Source of the DNA: Scolanthus callimorphus
Lineage: Eukaryota > Cnidaria > Anthozoa > Actiniaria > Edwardsiidae
Length of the DNA stretch: 64,000 bases
Reading direction: 5' to 3'
Assembly (NCBI GenBank): GCA_033964015.1
Contig: CM066924.1
Location: forward strand, 6,988,251 to 7,052,250
Below the pieces are notes generated by a model. That model was not told the origin of the DNA. It saw only the letters and a list, made by a program, of their open reading frames with translations, and ran no database searches. Numbering within the stretch: position 1 is the stretch's first letter; each line of letters begins with the position of its first letter. Of this stretch, positions 10,874 to 21,947 are shown piece after piece. The position numbers and the translations under genes were made by a program.

Positions 10874-11261
10874 GTCAGATATGGGTGGACACTCTAGAAA
10901 ATAATTTGCATGTTCTTAAAAGTACTAGCTCAGGAGGGTAATACAGGCACCTCCCGGATTCTTGGTCCACCTGTGGTTCATATCGTTGTTCCTGAACTGG
11001 GTGGATATTCTCAAGTGGAGGATCGGTTCGGTAAGGTACCGATTGCATAAAATATATCTGATTTGCTATTCTTATCATGCCATTGTAGCAGCTTGCTCAG
11101 AAGATCTAACGCTATCGGCTTGATGCATTTTACTATTCTATTGTTTTCTCGTTCTGTTCTTTTGTTTCCATTGGTGCAGTGAGGCACATCAATCCAATAG
11201 GGTAAGATCTTACGAGAGCTGCTACACGATCATGTCACAATGGCCGCGGTTTATGTGTAGT
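10874..11261 (+). other. probable 3' untranslated region of the fibrillin-like gene
   Basis: Follows the stop codon directly. No canonical AATAAA was found before the minisatellite; ATAAAATATA near 11046 is the nearest candidate. No other feature is visible. Confidence 0.4.
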
Positions 11262-11588
11262 TCATCACGTTGGTCAAAGTGCATCACCTTGGTTAAGGCG
11301 CATCACCGTGGTCAAACCACATCACCATCAGGACCGCACCTTGGTCAAAGCGTATTACCTTGGTCAAAGCGCATCGCCTTGGTCAAAGAGTATTTCTTTG
11401 GTCAAAGTGTATCGCCTTGGTCAAAGTGATTCGCCTTGGTCAAAGTGTATCACCTTGGTCAAGGTGCATCACCCTGGTCATAGCCAATTACCTTGGTCAA
11501 AGTGAATCACCTCGGTCAAGGAGCATCACCCTGGACAAAGCGCATTTACCTTGGGCAAAGTGTATCACCTTGGTCAAAGCGCATTAAT
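11262..11588. repeat. 19-bp minisatellite, unit CATCACCTTGGTCAAAGTG
   Basis: About 17 imperfect units such as TATCGCCTTGGTCAAAGTG. The core CCTTGGTCAAAG is best conserved and the first five bases vary. Because 19 is 1 mod 3, all three frames stay open for 60-75 codons, which explains the apparent short proteins here. Confidence 0.93.
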
Positions 11589-11850
11589 TGTTTTAGATTC
11601 TGCACTGATTTGATGTGGTGGATGCACTTTTACCAGAAAACTGCATGATGTTTCCAAACATCAAACTTTGTAATGTTTGCCTTGGTAATAGTGTTTCTAC
11701 CATGGAAGAACATTGTTAGGCCGCGTAATACCCGCTCGATTATCCAAGTCAAATTGATCATCTGTGTGATGTTTCCTTGGCGTAACTAATATTCGCCGTG
11801 GTAGCACGTTTACTAACTAACTGATTATTGCTGAAGGAATGTTGTAATCA

Positions 11851-12150
11851 AGTTACCGTGTTAAATTTACCGCGGTGAGTAAAGCGTATTAACCATGGCT
11901 TATTTCTCCTCAAGCCGTCGAAAGCTTACATGCCGGTAACCTTCTAAAAATGACATGCAGCAAAACAAGGTACCGCGGTTTTGTACATGGTATTTGACAA
12001 TGTAACCGTGCTAAATTTGCCGCGGTGATTAAAGCGTATTAACAATGTTGCAGTTCCACTCGAGCCGTCGAAAGCTAACAATGACGCATGGCAATGGTAA
12101 CATTGAAAGCAGAAAACAAAGTACCGCGGTTTTGCAAATGGTTATTTGTC
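11851..12150. repeat. 150-bp tandem duplication
   Basis: Two diverged units starting at 11851 and 12001. Shared landmarks in order are AACCGTG, TAAATTTGCCGCGGTGA, TAAAGCGTATTAAC, GAGCCGTCGAAAGCT and GTACCGCGGTTTTG. Each unit contains two CCGCGG (SacII) palindromes. Non-coding. Confidence 0.85.
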
Positions 12151-13153
12151 CAGAATGCGAATCAGGTAATGACATCTTGCCTGAACTTCTCTAAACCAAC
12201 CTGAATATAACGCAATCCTTGACCGAATGTGGTCCTTAGTGGAATGTCAGTGTATTAGTGCAAAAGAAGTTCATAGCGCACAATGCAAGTTCTAGAGTAA
12301 ACTTCTTCTTTGTAAATGCTTTTATCCTAGTTCAAAAGTTTTCTGTTGCTCACTGAATCACATCGTCCAATTTGACAACAAATTATTTAGCTGACAACAG
12401 AAATTATTTGAAGCGGTACGATATTTTTAAAATAAATTCTATGCATGCGTAACTCTTTACGGCAAAAATATTAGGGTAAATAGTGAGTGCAATGTAAAAT
12501 ACATGAAATCCAAAGTAATGGATTTTTTTGTTGGCCCGCTGGGGGAAATCAAGATATAGACTTAGACAATAGGCTTTTATTTGCATGTTCCTAGTAATTA
12601 AGTTTCGCTAGCAAGGGGGAAAAACGCACACAGCAAAATGAGCGGATTTCACTTGATCTTTGTAGAGTATTCTAAAATCTGCGGTTTGTTACCTAAAATA
12701 TAGCATGTATCAAGAAACCTTACTATTTCCGAGGTACAATCATGGTATTTTTGTCGCTTGAGTTTCCGCTGCCCGGCGACAATTCTCCAGTGCTGGCTGC
12801 TAATTGTGTTTTTCATTACTTGTTTTTCCTGTTTGAAAAAAAATAGCCAGCAAAACGAGGTCACCTGAAATCCTCTCAAAATACACAATTCGAAAACAAT
12901 ATCGCTGTCACTTGATTAGTGTTTCTTTGGCGCTAGAATTTAACCTTGCATGACTAGCATGATAAATGGATTTCTTTCCAACACAACTTGTCATTAGGAT
13001 CAAAATCTTAGAAACGTTTTTACATAATAAAATGTTTATCATGCTATTCTGGAGCAAGATGATTATAGTGTTCATGCTGTTCCTCCCGCCCGATGAATGC
13101 CATCAGGGCTGCACGCAGCTGTACGAAAAGTGCGCAATTAAAAAGTACTAATA
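12151..13153. other. non-coding, nothing recognised
   Basis: About 1 kb of AT-rich sequence without supported genes or repeats. DECHQGC at 13093 looks EGF-like by chance but has no further EGF cysteines. Confidence 0.4.
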
Positions 13154-13472
13154 AACTAAGTATGCCTGCCAGAGAAAACTCATCTCCACTCCACTCCACT
13201 CCACTCCACTCCACTCCACTCCACTCCACTCCACTCCACTCCACTCCACTCCACTCCACTCCACTCCACTCCACTCCACTCCACTCCACTCCACTCCACT
13301 CCACTCCACTCCACTCCACTCCACTCCACTCCACTCCACTCCACTCCACTCCACTCCACTCCACTCCACTCCACTCCACTCCACTCCACTCCACTCCACT
13401 CCACTCCACTCCACTCCACTTTTTTTTCACATCCAGGTGAGTTTTCTCTGGTTGGCATACTTAGTTTATAAG
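13154..13472. repeat. (CCACT)n satellite inside a short inverted repeat
   Basis: An essentially perfect CCACT array runs from about 13187 to 13419 (~46 units). The left border AACTAAGTATGCCTGCCAGA GAAAACTCAT is repeated in reverse complement at the right border (ATGAGTTTTCTCTGG-like, then GGCATACTTAGTT, 13436-13468). The block therefore has ~35-bp terminal inverted repeats around a microsatellite core, the layout of a microsatellite-bearing MITE. A T8 run separates core and right arm. No clear target duplication. Confidence 0.9.
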
Positions 13473-13644
13473 TTCCTGAAGATGATTAAGATATAAAAAA
13501 AGTACTAAATACACCTATTTTTGAAAAGGTTGCACCGTCACAACTGCCTGTTATAGCCCGCAGTGCGTCATGGGAGAAACTAAGGAGAATGGAATTCTCA
13601 GTGTTATCCAGTGCAAAATTTGTTGCGAGTGATGTAGTTTATTT

Positions 13645-14826
13645 TTAAGGAATGGTCCATGCTTAGCGTGCGTATATCCAGTTCTGGAAGCACGCGGATA
13701 GTTGAGAGAGCACGAAGGTAGCGTAAGAGTCGCACGAGGCGTTAGCCGAGTGCGACTCTAGCTAGCTGAGTGCTCTCTCAACTATCCAAGTGCTTCCAGA
13801 ACTGGATATACGCACTGCTAAGTATGGACCATTGCTTTTATAACATAGACAAAGTTGGAAAAAGTTGGAAACAAAACGCACTCAAACAACAATCCCCCAT
13901 AACTTGCAAGAAAAATTTAAGCTTAAATCATGCTCAAACGGGAATAAAATGCGGTTGGAATTATAGAACTGGATATACACACGTACTGACAAATCTCTTC
14001 TCTCTTTTTAGCCGTTTTAGTTACACTGTAAGTGGACTTTTCAAAAGCTAGTGGAAAATAATACATCGCTTTGTGAGGTGGAAAATAATAAGCTTACATC
14101 GCTTTGTGTTTCAACAACATCGTTGCATTCAGCACTGAATTTACAAGGAAACCCTTTTCAAATTAAATGACAAAATCAACTTGACTATTTCGTAGAAAAT
14201 ATAATGAAAACATAGTCTTTTCTGATTCTCATATTTTATTAGGCAATCATGGCATTGCAAGAGAAAACAATACGAAGAAAATCGAAAGCAGCGAAGGAAA
14301 CTTTACTCGCCAAAAGAGAAATTGCAAACTACTAAATTTGAAGTAGCTGATTTCAGGGTTAAAAAACATTAATCCCAAACAAAATTAATTTGGATCAATT
14401 GAATTGCTTACCTGCTAACTTGTTCCTTTCACGAATTTTTCACATGACAGTTTTGTGGCCGCTGAAGTAGAAATTCTTCCGGACTTGAATAAAAACAGCA
14501 CTCAAAACAGAGCCCTCAAAACTCGCACGAAAAGGAGCAAATTTTGCAAAAATAAACCTATCTATCAGTCATCGGATTTCCCAAACTACAGAAATCCATC
14601 TGAAACAGGTTCCTTTTCACTTGCTTTTAATTTCCAGAGCTTGTTTTAGATCCAGGGTGTTGTTTTTGACAGCTTTTGTGACATTGGCGAGCTCAATCTT
14701 GCCTCCCGTTTCGCTTGATTCCGAGTGATGACGTAATTTCTATGGGAAATCTCTATGGTATATCCATTTCTTTCACATAGAAAATCAGCCAATCAGATCG
14801 CGCGTTATATCGTGTCTATGTTATAA
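13645..14826. mobile_element. 1.18-kb interspersed repeat, copy 1 (5' hairpin, conserved 64-codon frame)
   Basis: Nearly identical to 28484-29640; homology starts at TTAAGGAATGGTCCATGC and ends at GTCTATGTTATAA. The first ~190 bases form a long hairpin: ATATCCAGTTCTGGAAGCAC pairs with GTGCTTCCAGAACTGGATAT, and GAGAGAGCAC with GTGCTCTCTC. The body from 13836 is bounded by TTATAACATAGACA and TGTCTATGTTATAA, an inverted 14-mer. This copy has a ~30-bp internal duplication (AGTGGAAAATAATA) absent from the other. Non-autonomous; no transposase is visible. Confidence 0.88.
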
Positions 14827-15190
14827 TATTATATGGATGCCAGTGTTTTGCCGGAAACTCGTATTTTCCATATCTTCACTAGTGAAAATATGAAAAAGTT
14901 ATGTCCCGGATGTGCACGTTTGCAGTGTTGTTTTCCTAACTTCTTCTGCAGTGAAATGTCGCTCGCTCGGTCACACGAGTTTTAAGCCACAAAACTAAGT
15001 TTTGTTCTAGTTCTAAAGAGAAAAACCTTATTTCAACTATGGCAGAGAAAGCGACAGCAACACAAAAAGGGAAAATATATAGATTTAGCCACTGGCTAAA
15101 AGCGGAGCCCCCGGTTACAAATTTTTTTAACGAGACAAAAAGGTTGCCATTGTATATGAATAGATAGCCTTGCACCGTTATACCACGTGA
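14827..15190. other. repeat fragment with an ACTAGT-centred hairpin
   Basis: CCATATCTTCACTAGTGAAAATATG at 14867 and the following GTCCCGGATGTGCACG resemble the element at 44820-44870 (TATCCTCACTAGTGAGGATA, ACCCGGATGTAGC). It is probably a decayed relative. The rest is unremarkable. Confidence 0.5.
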
Positions 15191-16012
15191 CTAAGCACTT
15201 GTTCACCCAAGTGTGGTTATCTAAGGTTCATCCCTTCAACGATGTAAACCTTTTCACGTTTGATGACGTCATCAGTTACGTCATACCACGTAACCATGCA
15301 GTTACACCCACCTTGCCACTTAAATAACTTCACCCAAGTTTGGTTGTCTGAGGTTCATCCCTTCTTAGAAATATATCATTTTTCTCCTATGATGACGTCA
15401 TCAATGACGTCATACCACGTGACCATGCAGTTGCACCCTCCTTGCCACTTAAATAACTTCACCCAAGTTTGGTTGTCTGAGGTTCATCCCTTCTTGAGAT
15501 ATATCATTTTTCTCCTATGATGACGTCATCGATGACGTCATACCACGTGACCATGCAGTTCCACCCCCCTTGCCACTTAGATAACTTCACCCAAGTTTGG
15601 TTGTCTGAGGTTCATCCCTTCTTGAGATATATCACTTTTCTCCTATGATGACGTCATCGATGACGTTATACCACGTGACCATGCAGTTGCACCCTCCTTG
15701 CCACTTGGATAACTTCACCCAAGTTTGGTTGTCTGAGGTTCATCCCTTCTTGAGATATATCACTTTTCTCCTATGATGACGTCATCAATGACGTCATACC
15801 ACGTGACCATGCAGTTGCACCCTCCCCGCCACTTAGATAACTTCATCCAAGTTTGATTGTCTGAGGTTCATCCCTTCTTGAAATATATCATTTTTCTCCT
15901 ATGAAGACGTCATCGATGACGTCATACAACGTGACCATGCAGTTGCACCCCCCTTGCCACTTAGATAACTTCATCCAAGTTTGGTTGTCAAAGGTCCATC
16001 CCTTCCCGAGAT
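15191..16012. repeat. 128-bp tandem array carrying CRE (TGACGTCA) and CACGTG sites
   Basis: Landmark TGATGACGTCATC at 15261, 15390, 15518, 15646, 15774 and 15902: a 128-129-bp period, about 6.4 units. Most units read ATGACGTCATC(A/G)ATGACGTCATACCACGTGACC, i.e. two perfect CRE-like palindromes 14 bp apart plus an E-box-like CACGTG. These are followed by CATGCAGTTGCACCC and GGTTGTCTGAGGTTCATCCC. The outer units have single-base losses in the palindromes (AGTTACGTCA in unit 1, GAAGACGTCA in unit 6). Confidence 0.95.
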
Positions 16013-16059
16013 TTTTCAATTTATTTAGTATACCACAGGGTTCCCATGAGTTTCCGCGT

Positions 16060-16100
16060 ACGGCGGACGGACGGACGGACGCCGGACGGACGTTTCACGC
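16060..16100. repeat. (CGGA)n microsatellite
   Basis: GGCGGACGGACGGACGGACG followed by CCGGACGGACG, then a GC-rich stretch with GCGCATGCGTACGCG. It is the right border of the CRE-bearing array. Confidence 0.85.
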
Positions 16101-17540
16101 GCGCAGAACGAGTGCGCATGCGTACGCGCCTTCCCGCCAAAATTTGAAAAATAACTGTTTCGTGATAGCTGTGGTTTCAGAGCCAACAAAACTGCAAAAA
16201 ATAAGAAAACCACTAAAAAAATAAGCTCCAAACTTGGTGAATAGCAAGACTAGTATGTTTTCCTTGTTTTGTGAGTTTAACTTTTTATAATTTTCTTTAA
16301 CATTTTTATTTTCGCATTTGAACTGAGAAACCTCGTAGTGGCATCGGGACGGCTGTGGTTTTGGGTATGTTTTGTTGTTGATCTAAGATAAGTCAGAGGG
16401 CAAAATCACCCCAATCCTCGGCAAAAACACTCAGGATGCAGTGAGAAACCAGCATGGGATCAGTTCTTGGCTTGGTCTTCGACACAGAAACGAAGTGAAA
16501 ACCCGATGTTGTCAATTTTCGTGAGATGCAAAGTCAAAATTCCCGGTCCGAATGTTGAAACCATATCAATATTTTTTCGTTCTCGAAGATTTAGAAAATA
16601 CGAAGTACCAAATCATAAACCGTATACACTTTGCCAAACAATGAGGGAGAAAAGTTTAAATATCAACCAACCCATCTACTGTCCTCCAAATTCACTACCT
16701 TCAAATGAATAAAGGTACGTCCACACTTCGTGATTTTGATCGCAAAAAGCGAGGCACCAAAACACATTTCATTTTGATATTAAAATTAAAGTAACTTAAT
16801 CACTGTATTATTCTGCTACATGAACTTGAACATGAATCAATTTCCTTCTTCATTAATTAATACGATCTGGTTTTGGCTGGTTTCTTTCAGGGTTGATATA
16901 AAAAGGACACGAAAAAAATCGATTGACACATGGTCCATTTATGTGTTTTACATGCTTGAAACAGAAATGTAGTCCCAAGTAATGAAAGAAATGTAGTCCC
17001 AAGTGTGGGCAATGTGAGAAAGTAGAACATCTATATAATAGATTTTTAACCTGGTACCTATTCACATAAGGTCCATAAGTGTTCACATTCGTAAGCAACT
17101 GTAATGTATGATTTCGCCAACTTGGCATCTACTACAACAATTATTGCTTCAAATTTGTCTATTTATTTTTTGAATACTACTCAGTGACATACCTCACTAC
17201 ACCAGATCATGTGATCCTGCAGAGCCACTTTTCATAAAACCTCCATTCTTGATTTTATAAAATCGCACCTGCATACCACATTTTATAGACTTCAATACTT
17301 TTTTTAAGTTTGAATCATAAACAAGCACAAGTGTACCGCTCTAGAGAGTTGATCAATTGATCTATAGTATATACAATTTTTTTTGGAAATGGGCAATTCC
17401 AGAAAATATATGAATGGGGAGGGTAGAGGGAGGGGTTTTTGGAAAAGAACTGTCAGTATATCTGTTCTAAAATGTAACAATAAAAAGGTAAAAAATATAT
17501 ATATATGTGCCCTGGGGAGATGGGCTGCACTAGTTTTTTA
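16101..17540. other. non-coding, nothing recognised
   Basis: About 1.4 kb of AT-rich sequence with no supported gene. Around 16990 the short motif GAAATGTAGTCCCAAGT is repeated twice in tandem. Confidence 0.4.
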
Positions 17541-18025
17541 CCTTCACCCCCCCCCCCCCCGCCCCCTCCCATGCATCCAGAATTTTCTAAAATGGCTTAT
17601 TCCCCCCCCCCCCCCCCAATGCATATATAATCCTGGTGTGCATGTAGAATTCCTGAGAGGTTAAACTAACTTCTAGCTCTGAGAGCCCCGATGCAGACAG
17701 AATGTAAACTAACTTCTAGCTCTGAGAGCCCCGATGCAGACAGAATTCCGAGCTTGAAAACCCCCCTCAGATTCAGAATTTCAGAATGTCACCCATCCAA
17801 GGGATACATATATTTTCTCGAATCGCACAATATATGACACTTGAAACTCTGAACGTTGCCTTTAATGCAAAGTACTTTAACATGAATACTGAAATTTGCA
17901 AAAATTGTAAGACATAGACATCTTTTATTGGCACTTTGTAAATGGTTAAATTTACATCGGTGTAATTCCAATAATACATATAATGCAGGGACTGCAGAGC
18001 TGGGAGGGGGGGGGGGGGGGGTATG
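17541..18025. repeat. poly-C/poly-G tracts and a 43-bp tandem duplication
   Basis: C-runs at about 17547-17560 and 17603-17617 and a G-run at about 18004-18020. Between them, a unit containing AACTTCTAGCTCTGAGAGCC and CCGATGCAGACAGAAT is duplicated in tandem (about 17662-17746). Confidence 0.85.
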
Positions 18026-19044
18026 ACTAAATAATGTTAGTAGAAACCCACTTGCATACTGTCACCAATCCTGTAATCTGATTGGCTCCACTACTCACTA
18101 CTTCGTAATAGATCGCAAGTAACGAAAGTGCTAGCACAAAACTCTCTAAAACCATGAAAATAAATATGTTTTGGCAACAACTCCAAGATAGTATGCTAGT
18201 GGCATTCTACTAAAACAATTAGACTACTCATTCTCCATGCTACGCACCTCATTAACTAACTATTGAATCACAGAAAACTCGAACTCATACTCTAATTGTT
18301 AAATATGAGCAACCACTATATGAACCTGTCCAGTTTCATAAATTTACAAGCACAAATTCCATTATTGGCATTTCGTTGAAATCATGAAGCCTGCTATCTG
18401 ATTGGCTTTCCACTACTCACTATATATCTCTCACAATGTGAGAGTAAGAACCCACTCGTATACTATCACATTCCTTCAATCTGATTGGCTCAATTACACT
18501 GCTTAAAAATTTGAATTAACAAAATGTTTATCTTACCCAAGCGCAAATCAGCCAAAAACTACCCGACAGCCAAATAGTTATTAATAAAATTTTGAATTGA
18601 AAAGGCCGTACTCATGAGTCAATCAGTCAACTCAGCTTGATATACCTTGTTAGCTATCTTGACTATTGGCTCATAGGAAACAGTCAATTGTAAAATGGAA
18701 AACATGATCTAATTTATTTGTAATTATAGCATCAGCCATTCAAATTCAAATGTTTATTTTGAGAACTATTTAAATAAACATATAGAAACATTTGCCAATT
18801 CAGATTCCTAAATTAATTAGGGTTTACATGAGCCTACATTCTTATGCATGCTCCGGTTGTGTACTTTTCTGTTCACAAATCTATATTGTGTTTAGTTTTT
18901 AATTATGCTGTAAATCAACTAATTCACCTGAGAAGAGTTTTTAAGTTCCTTCCTTTTTCCAGTCTATTCACTGATCCATGACAACTCTATTTTCTTTGCA
19001 AATTGCATACCAGTCAACCGAAATTTTCAGATTCTCCCTCATAT
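18026..19044. other. non-coding with dispersed CTGATTGGCT motifs
   Basis: ATCTGATTGGCT or a near match occurs at about 18076, 18391 and 18478. Each is preceded by a CACTNGTATACT/CTGTCAC-like context, suggesting three decayed copies of one short repeat. No gene. Confidence 0.5.
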
Positions 19045-19125
19045 GGCAGGTAAATACAGAAAATGTATGAAAAAGTCCAGAGTGACAATGCAGGTGAAAT
19101 ACAGTGAATGTATGAACATTTTCAC
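19045..19125. repeat. two copies of AATACAGTRAATGTATGAA
   Basis: AAATACAGAAAATGTATGAA at 19053 and AAATACAGTGAATGTATGAA at 19098. The same core as in every unit of the 79-bp satellite at 4399-4798. Confidence 0.75.
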
Positions 19126-21267
19126 AATCACTTTGTGGGTGACAGGCTTCAAAATCTTGTGACACCTGCCTAATGTGGGTGACTTGACAGCTATTAAATT
19201 GCTTCAGATGCCACACTGATGGTATCAATCGATATCATTCTTGATGGTATCATGGCACAGGCAACAATTCTCTGCAATCACTGCATAGAGCTACCATGGG
19301 AAATCAGCCAAACTACACTTCCCGTACATTTCTCTGCCATGGATGCAGCAGCAGACATGTAACAAGACCCTACCATTTCCAAGTAGTAGATATGACATTC
19401 ATGTAAAATGCCTGTGACCTTCAAGGACAGGCTGTGGAGTCAGCAAGCCATAAGCCGCTGACCAGGGCACATCATTCTTTTTTTAAACCACCCGCACTTT
19501 GTTGAAACTTTTATTTTGCTACACCCACACTGCACTGCACTAAAGCCCAGAAGAATCTTCAAGATAGTAGGAGATGGGCCCATATGGAAGAAGAAGAAGA
19601 ACGTTCTTCGGAGTTCAAGAGTGCATTACTGGGATGAAAACCACTCAGCTGTTGTTATCCTGAATGGCATGACAATCTGTTTTGAAGGCCATATGCTGAA
19701 GACATTGTAGTCATGGATATCCATCAAAAGAGTGAACGTAACTCTCTCATCTGGCAAGAAATCATGCAGTCTGGTAGTGAACATGTGTAGCTAAATATTT
19801 GTAGTCTTCCACTAAAATGAAAAACTGAAATGATAAGGATAGAACCAACACCACACTGGATTAAATGTGCTATGCCAAAGTTCTCTATGACACCAATCGA
19901 CTTTAACCACCATCCACAGAAATGTTTTAAAGAATCAAATTATTATCATGAATACAATAAGCAGCTTTATCATCCTACAGCTTCCGCCAGAGCAAATGAT
20001 GTTTTATGGGAAACAGAATCAATGGAAAAAAAATAACGTCATCGACATCATCAAGTCTGTAAGTATCTAGTCTTCTAGGCTCATCGCCAGAAAAACGCGA
20101 CATCGCTCGTCACCGTGACATGGAGTTTTCGTGACCGCGTGACATGGCTTTAGTCGGATTCAAGATGACAGCCACTCGATTTTCGACGGTTTTGAGGTTT
20201 TGTTGCCCTTTCCGGATATTTTCCAGAGATTTTATTTTCTATTAAACTCGTTTTTCTTCTGTAAAACTCGCTTTCAAATTTTGCCGCGAGTGTCTGATTA
20301 ATCCGCTGACCCGCTGTGGTTGTGACTGTCGTCGTGGATTTCAGGACTATTTTCGAGTGGTACAGATAGCACGTATCCCGAAGGCCTTTACTGAAGGTAT
20401 TTTAGAGGAACATAAATATTTCAGGTCTCCAGAAGAATGTGGAATAGTGTACCTTCAAAATGGTGGCTAAATTTAATCAGAACGAACAGTTTCAAAGAAG
20501 ATTTTGACCGGCGAAGTTCATGGATTTTTCGTACTTTAGCGAGGAGCCAAAGGGTTATTTCTCTGTCGGCTTTTTTCAGCTCTAAAAACGTAAGGCGAAA
20601 TTTCAAGTTTGGGCAAGCTTTTGTGTTTTATGAGCTTCCTAGATAGATGAAAATGCAAATGTGATACGAACATTTTTTTCACAACCAGAATATTGTTTCT
20701 GCGGACCGATTATAAACTATACATGATCATCTCCGATCGTGAATTCTCATACAATCCTCTGTAGACGTTTGAGTTCTCAGGTACTAGTTTTAGATTTCAA
20801 AATGTAACTCGTAAATGGACTGAATTCCCCAATATTTGTTGCTGGCTGTCTTACTCGGTAAATAAATAAAACTTTGAAATACGAACATTTTTTTCCCGAC
20901 TCTCATAAACGGGAGATATGAGAGAAAATGTGTTTTTCTCCACACATTTCTCTATAATCAATTTTGAGCTTCAATTCACCTCAGCCGGTTGCGTGACACA
21001 CGTGATGTCGCGTTTTTCTCGCGGTGTTGGACGAGTCATGGGCGCAAGAAGCGCATCACCTCAAATGGCTCCGAAAAGTCAAATAGTCAACTCGCCGCTA
21101 CGCGCCTCGTCAACTATCTATAAATGTAAATGTATGCATTTTGTATGCCGCAAATATCCATATCAATGTTCAGTTGTGGTTTACAGATGTGGATGTCCGA
21201 TCCTTTTAAATGCGGACTGCAATTTATACAATGCAATTACCAATCATGAGTGGTTGTTAGATATATC
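19126..21267. other. non-coding, nothing certain
   Basis: About 2.1 kb without a supported gene. GGTAAATAAATAAAACTTTG near 20857 looks like the A-rich 3' end of a LINE or SINE. GTGACATGG repeats around 20115-20150. CTCGTCAACTATC near 21105 is unremarkable. Confidence 0.35.
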
Positions 21268-21270
21268 ATT

Positions 21271-21564
21271 GGCCGTTTTCACACTAGAAGACGAACAAAT
21301 CGTCTGGACGGACAAATCGTCTGACGATGTGTTCGTCTTTGTACGTCTAGTGTGAATTCAGGTCCGTCTTTAGTCGATTTGTTCGTCTAAAAGAACAAGT
21401 TGTCTATGAAAAATCGTCTTCTTAGACGGCCAAACAGACGAACAAATTTAGACGATTTGTTCGTCTGAAAATTTGTTCGTCCCGTTTTCACATCAGACGA
21501 TTTGTTCGTCTACAGACGATTTGTCCGTCCCGACGATTTGTTCATCTCTAGTGTGAAAACGGCC
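21271..21564. mobile_element. 294-bp MITE with GGCCGTTTTCACACTAG inverted repeats
   Basis: Termini GGCCGTTTTCACACTAGA and CTAGTGTGAAAACGGCC are inverted repeats, flanked by the 3-bp direct repeat ATT (21268-21270 and 21565-21567). The interior is made of many copies of GACGATTTGTTCGTC and its complement GACGAACAAATCGTC, so almost the whole element can fold back. No transposase. The 3-bp duplication suggests mobilisation by a PIF/Harbinger-like enzyme (inference). Confidence 0.88.
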
Positions 21565-21596
21565 ATTATGTGGTGAGTTCTGTGGTTTAATAACGT

Positions 21597-21636
21597 CCCT
21601 CAAGTTCTGATTAAGTGTGCAGTGGTTTGAGAGACG

Positions 21637-21668
<32 letters not shown>

Positions 21669-21828
21669 TGAAACACAGGAGAAATGACGAATCACTTCAA
21701 CCCACGATGAACACAAGGTTCGAAACAGCTGAGAAAAATCCCAACTGACCCCGACTGGGAATCGAACCCGGTGAACCGAGGTGAGAGGCAAACGCTCAAC
21801 ACGCAGCGCCACTCATGATTTCCATATT
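21597..21828 (-). mobile_element. tRNA-derived SINE
   Basis: On the minus strand: GTGGCGCTGCGTGTTGAGCG, then CTCTCACCTCGGTTCACCGG and GTTCGATTCCCAGTC. GGGTTCGATTCCC (plus-strand 21757-21769) is a perfect RNA polymerase III B box, preceded by a degenerate A-box region. The tRNA-unrelated body ends with CGGATGAGACAATAAACCGA followed by GGTCCCGTCTCTC, a 3' signature found in several animal SINEs. It is not a functional tRNA. Confidence 0.75.
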
Positions 21829-21947
21829 GATTCATAGAAAACCCGAGCTCGTGACAGTCTTCTAATTGTTAAATAGATAGTTAGTTACGAACCCTTCTTA
21901 AACCACGACAAATCGAAGGTAGTATGTTAGTAGCTTTCTACTTAAAC

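Noticed and set aside
11232..11587. Overlapping 65-75-codon frames rich in GQSVSPWSK
   Set aside because: All are readings of the 19-bp minisatellite.
13091..13150. DECHQGC...YEKC resembling the start of another EGF domain after the fibrillin stop
   Set aside because: Only three cysteines, no acceptor in a suitable phase, and located downstream of the fibrillin stop codon.
13044..13458. Repeat proteins (EWSGV)n and (STPLH)n on both strands
   Set aside because: Translations of the (CCACT)n microsatellite, open in every frame.
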